Origin: Pseudaestuariivita sp.
GTDB lineage: Bacteria > Pseudomonadota > Alphaproteobacteria > Rhodobacterales > Rhodobacteraceae
Length of the DNA: 8,566 bases
Direction of reading: 5' to 3'
NCBI GenBank assembly: GCA_020629995.1
Contig: JAHDCH010000098.1
Location: 1 to 8,566, forward strand
The position numbers and the translations under genes are program-made. Under the pieces are notes generated by a model, which had not been told where the DNA came from, searched no databases, and was given only the letters and a program-made list of their open reading frames with translations. Shown here one piece after another: positions 6,554-8,566 of the stretch. Within the stretch, counting starts at the first letter, position 1. Each line of letters begins with the position of its first letter.

Positions 6554-7417
6554 CTAGCTGCGGCGGATGATCGATCCGGCGCCGTGTTCGGTGAACAGCT
6601 CGAGCAGGCAGGCATTGGGCGCACGTCCATCAAGGATCACCGCCGCGCGCACACCGCTGAGAATCGCATCCACGGCGGTCTGCGTCTTGGGGATCATACC
6701 GCCCGCGATCACGCCGGCTTCGGTCATCTCGCGCACGTTGTCGACCGTCAGCTCGGTGACGAGCTGCATCTGGGCGTCCTTGACGCCTTCGACATCGGTC
6801 AGCAGCAGCAGGCGATCGGCCTGCAACGCGCCTGCGATGGCGCCTGCGGCCGTGTCGCCGTTGATGTTGTAAGTCGCGCCGTCGTCGTCGTAGCCAAGCG
6901 GCGCAATGACGGGGATCGCGCCGGCCGAAGTGAGATCGCGCAGGATCGTCGGATCGATCTGGCTGGGCGTGCCGACCAACCCCAGCGCCGGGTCGGCCTG
7001 GCGGCAGCGCATCAGCTGCGCGTCCTTGCCCGACAGGCCCACAGCGCGGCCACCTTGCGCGTTGATCGCCTGCACGATGCGTTTGTTCACGCGGCCGGAC
7101 AGGACCATTTCGACCACTTCCATGGTTGCCGCGTCGGTGACGCGTTTGCCTCCGACAAAGTCGGATTTCACATCCAGCCGTTCGAGCATGGCATTGATCA
7201 TTGGCCCGCCGCCGTGCACCACGACAGGGTTCACCCCGACCTGACGCATCAGCACCACGTCGCGGGCAAAGCTGGCCATGCCTTCGTCGCTGCCCATGGC
7301 GTGACCGCCCAGCTTGATGACAATTGTCGCGCCCTCGTAGCGTTTGAGGAAAGGCAGCGCCTCGTTGAGGGTGCGGGCGGTGGCGATGGGATCACGGGTC
7401 ATGCTGCGGGGTTTCAT
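6554..7417 (-). CDS. argB: Acetylglutamate kinase (N-acetyl-L-glutamate 5-phosphotransferase)
   Basis: Cytoplasmic enzyme of 287 residues that phosphorylates N-acetylglutamate with ATP, the second step of arginine/ornithine synthesis. Amino-acid kinase fold with all landmarks: IKLGGHAMG at 34-42 (phosphate-binding Lys35), VVVHGGGP at 65-72, KRVTDAAT at 91-98, [10 protein letters not shown] at 184-193, [10 protein letters not shown] at 203-212 and GGMIPK with Lys244. About 28 residues ([19 protein letters not shown] region) precede the first strand, the extra N-terminal helix found in arginine-inhibited hexameric kinases and absent from the E. coli enzyme, so feedback inhibition by arginine is expected. 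The ATG at 7417 is chosen over the upstream in-frame ATG at 7492 because GGAGAG (7427-7422) lies just before it and [14 protein letters not shown] matches roseobacter orthologues as I recall them. It may head a - strand operon. Confidence 0.97.
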   Translation of the reverse strand: MKPRSMTRDPIATARTLNEALPFLKRYEGATIVIKLGGHAMGSDEGMASFARDVVLMRQVGVNPVVVHGGGPMINAMLERLDVKSDFVGGKRVTDAATMEVVEMVLSGRVNKRIVQAINAQGGRAVGLSGKDAQLMRCRQADPALGLVGTPSQIDPTILRDLTSAGAIPVIAPLGYDDDGATYNINGDTAAGAIAGALQADRLLLLTDVEGVKDAQMQLVTELTVDNVREMTEAGVIAGGMIPKTQTAVDAILSGVRAAVILDGRAPNACLLELFTEHGAGSIIRRS

Positions 7418-7439
7418 CGGTCTCTCCGGGTCGGCGTCC

Positions 7440-7468
7440 TTGTTACCCCTGCGCCGCGCCAGCGCCAA
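7440..7468 (-). promoter_or_regulatory. Candidate sigma-70 promoter for argB
   Basis: On the - strand TTGGCG (7468-7463) and TAACAA (7445-7440) are separated by exactly 17 nt. This would start transcription near 7433 and give a leader of about 15 nt holding the GGAGAG ribosome site. The -35 box matches four of six and the -10 box three of six consensus bases. argB needs a promoter somewhere in this 117-bp divergent gap. Confidence 0.35.
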
Positions 7469-7474
7469 GAGCGA

Positions 7475-7503
7475 TTGCGGAGGTGCAGGCACGGGCGTAG
7501 GCT
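7475..7503 (+). promoter_or_regulatory. Candidate sigma-70 promoter for the SDR gene
   Basis: TTGCGG (7475-7480) and TAGGCT (7498-7503) are spaced by 17 nt, about 30 nt upstream of the start codon and divergent from the argB candidate. The match is weak (four and three of six). It is listed because the gene is alone on its strand and must have its promoter in this gap. Confidence 0.3.
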
Positions 7504-7534
7504 GACCACAGTCATATCAAGCGCGGAGGCTAGG

Positions 7535-8266
7535 ATGGCCGAGACCAAGACGCTCCTGCTGACGGGGGCCAGCCGCGGGATTGGGCACGCGACGGTGCGC
7601 CGGTTCAACGCCGAAGGCTGGCGCGTCATCACCTGTTCGCGCCACGCCTTTCCCGCCGAATGCCCCTGGGGCGGCGGCGAGGAAAACCATGTGCAGATTG
7701 ATCTTGCTGACCCAAACGACACGATTGAAAAGGTCGCGCTGATCAAGTCGCGGCTGGGCGGGCGGCTGGACGCGCTGGTCAACAACGCCGGGATTTCGCC
7801 CAAGGGTGAAGAGGGCGCGCGGCTGAACACAATTGACACCGATCTGCGCACCTGGGGGCACGTTTTTCACGTCAACTTTTTCGCCTCGGTCGTGCTGGCG
7901 CGCGGTCTGCGCGAAGAGCTGGCCGCGGCGGGCGGTTCGGTCGTCAACATCACGTCAATCGCGGGCAGCCGGGTGCATCCTTTTGCGGGTGCGGCCTATT
8001 CGACGTCAAAGGCAGCCCTGGCGGCGCTGACCCGCGAAATGGCGCATGATTTTGGGCCGTTTGGCGTGCGCGTCAACGCGGTGGCGCCCGGCGAAGTGGA
8101 AACGGCGATCCTGTCACCGGGCACCGACAAGATCGTCGAAACGCTGCCGATGCGGCGGATCGGCCAGCCCGAAGAGGTCGCCGCGACGATCTTTTTCCTG
8201 TGCTCGGGCGAAAGCTCGTACATCTCGGGGACCGAGATCGAGGTCAATGGCGCGCAACACGTCTGA
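7535..8266 (+). CDS. Short-chain dehydrogenase/reductase (SDR) family oxidoreductase
   Basis: A 243-residue classical SDR, probably a cytoplasmic NAD(P)(H)-dependent oxidoreductase. The Rossmann glycine motif TGASRGIG is at 10-17, NNAG at 83-86, and the catalytic set is complete: Asn114, Ser141, Tyr155 and Lys159 (YSTSK). After the APGEVET loop (184-190) comes the usual C-terminal part ending in SGTEIEVNGAQHV. Arg14 in the glycine loop and Arg36 after strand 2 suggest a preference for NADP(H) (inference). The segment CSRHAFPAECPW at 34-45 after the second strand is distinctive and I recognise it only from uncharacterised alphaproteobacterial homologues. The start ATG at 7535 has a good GGAGG site (7525-7529). 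It is a single gene, divergent from argB and convergent with engB. The substrate is unknown; FabG-like fatty acid synthesis is possible but unsupported. Confidence 0.93.
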   Translation: MAETKTLLLTGASRGIGHATVRRFNAEGWRVITCSRHAFPAECPWGGGEENHVQIDLADPNDTIEKVALIKSRLGGRLDALVNNAGISPKGEEGARLNTIDTDLRTWGHVFHVNFFASVVLARGLREELAAAGGSVVNITSIAGSRVHPFAGAAYSTSKAALAALTREMAHDFGPFGVRVNAVAPGEVETAILSPGTDKIVETLPMRRIGQPEEVAATIFFLCSGESSYISGTEIEVNGAQHV

Positions 8267-8339
8267 TCGGGTGTGACCAGGGCTGGCCGACCCTTCGGGG
8301 AGGATATTTTGGGCCAGAAGAAGCCGGGGCGCGCGCCTT
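8267..8339. other. Convergent SDR-engB gap with nested hairpins and a possible family repeat
   Basis: This 73-bp gap holds CTGGCC (8283-8288) complementary to GGCCAG (8312-8317). Enclosed between them are a small CCC-TTCG-GGG hairpin (8291-8300, a stable C(TTCG)G tetraloop) and then AGGATATTTT. A 10-bp palindrome GGCGCGCGCC (8328-8337) followed by TTT lies at the engB stop. Together these may end transcription from both sides, but none is a standard terminator. The stretch around ATATTTT...CCAGAAGAAG resembles an intergenic motif I recall from other Rhodobacteraceae. Confidence 0.4.
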
Positions 8340-8566
8340 TCAGATCAACGTCGCGATGGTGGCGCGCAGGGTGTCGATGCCGATGCCTTTATCGCTGGAG
8401 GTCAGGATCAGCTCGGGGTAGGCGGCGGGGTGCTTGGCCAGCTTGCCACGGACCTGCGCCAACAGGGCGGGGTGATCCTTGTCCTTGATCTTGTCGGCTT
8501 TGGTCAGGACCGTCTGGAACGGGACTGCGGCGATATCGAGGAGCGACATGATCTCTTCGTCGACCT
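8340..8566 (-). CDS. engB: Ribosome biogenesis GTPase YihA/YsxC (EngB), C-terminal part only
   Basis: The last ~75 codons of a gene whose start lies beyond the right edge of the window. The reading frame is open from the edge (VDEEIM...) to a TGA at 8342-8340. It contains VLTKADK, the G4 guanine-specificity motif (TKAD, the form usual in EngB), and LTSSDKG, the G5 motif, followed by the short C-terminal helix GIDTLRATIATL. EngB binds GTP and assists maturation of the large ribosomal subunit. In many Rhodobacteraceae it is, as I recall, next to argB on the same strand; here both are on the - strand but the SDR gene lies between them. Nothing can be said about the P-loop or start, which are outside the window. 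Confidence 0.93.
   Translation of the reverse strand, partial: VDEEIMSLLDIAAVPFQTVLTKADKIKDKDHPALLAQVRGKLAKHPAAYPELILTSSDKGIGIDTLRATIATLI

Noticed and set aside
7418..7492. Upstream ATG at 7492 extending argB by 25 residues.
   Set aside because: The extension ([16 protein letters not shown]...) is not family-like, would use up the promoter gap, and the ATG at 7417 has a good GGAGAG site.
6155..8266. A 703-codon open frame on the + strand that runs into the SDR gene.
   Set aside because: Its first ~460 codons lie antisense to the hydroxylase and argB genes and resemble no protein family. It is an open shadow frame caused by high GC; the real SDR starts at 7535 with a good ribosome site.
8328..8340. 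GGCGCGCGCC followed by TTT as a terminator of the SDR gene.
   Set aside because: The palindrome leaves only a 3-bp stem with a 4-nt loop, and three T are too few to call it a terminator; it is mentioned only within the gap entry.
8200..8488. Small + strand open frames at 8200-8421 and 8273-8488.
   Set aside because: They are mostly antisense to engB or overlap the SDR end, and have no ribosome site or family resemblance.
1..8566. Search for mobile elements, tRNA genes, CRISPR repeats, defence genes and origins.
   Set aside because: Nothing with transposase, integrase, cloverleaf, regularly spaced repeat or nuclease features is visible; the segment looks like ordinary chromosomal housekeeping and transport DNA.

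Overview
The window reads as a chromosomal segment of a GC-rich alphaproteobacterium of the family Rhodobacteraceae (Roseobacter group). This rests on a bzt/aap-type amino-acid ABC transporter with long BztB/BztC-like permeases, an argB product that closely resembles roseobacter acetylglutamate kinases, a neighbouring engB end of the same type, and GGGCGC...GCGCCC-TTTTT terminators. The species cannot be named from the sequence alone. Nearly every base is used: no gap between genes exceeds about 117 bp, and I see no tRNA, rRNA, insertion sequence, phage gene or CRISPR array.

Left part (44-4523, + strand): a complete four-gene operon for a polar L-amino-acid uptake system. It encodes the periplasmic binding protein (aapJ/bztA), two inner-membrane permeases (aapQ/bztB and aapM/bztC) and the ATPase (aapP/bztD). 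A strong stem-loop with a T tract lies between the binding-protein gene and the first permease gene, which would favour surplus binding protein. A second strong terminator ends the operon, and a probable opposing terminator beside it closes the gene cluster that converges from the right.

Middle part (4596-7417, - strand): read from right to left, argB, a sterol desaturase/fatty acid hydroxylase family membrane protein, a QueG-like Fe-S protein and a SixA-type phosphohistidine phosphatase. The last three overlap end to start, so they are probably translated from one mRNA, perhaps together with argB. argB makes N-acetylglutamyl phosphate for arginine and ornithine synthesis. The roles of the other three are known only at family level.

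Right part (7535-8566): a short-chain dehydrogenase/reductase on the + strand, divergent from argB across 117 bp that must hold both promoters, and convergent with the 3' end of engB (ribosome-assembly GTPase), which runs off the window on the - strand.

All coding genes match recognisable families, and I found no clear novel defence or mobile system. The points most worth a second look are the overlapping hydroxylase/Fe-S/phosphatase cluster behind argB, the back-to-back terminators at 4526-4595, the palindromes at 6505-6536 and a possible family-wide intergenic repeat at about 8283-8325.
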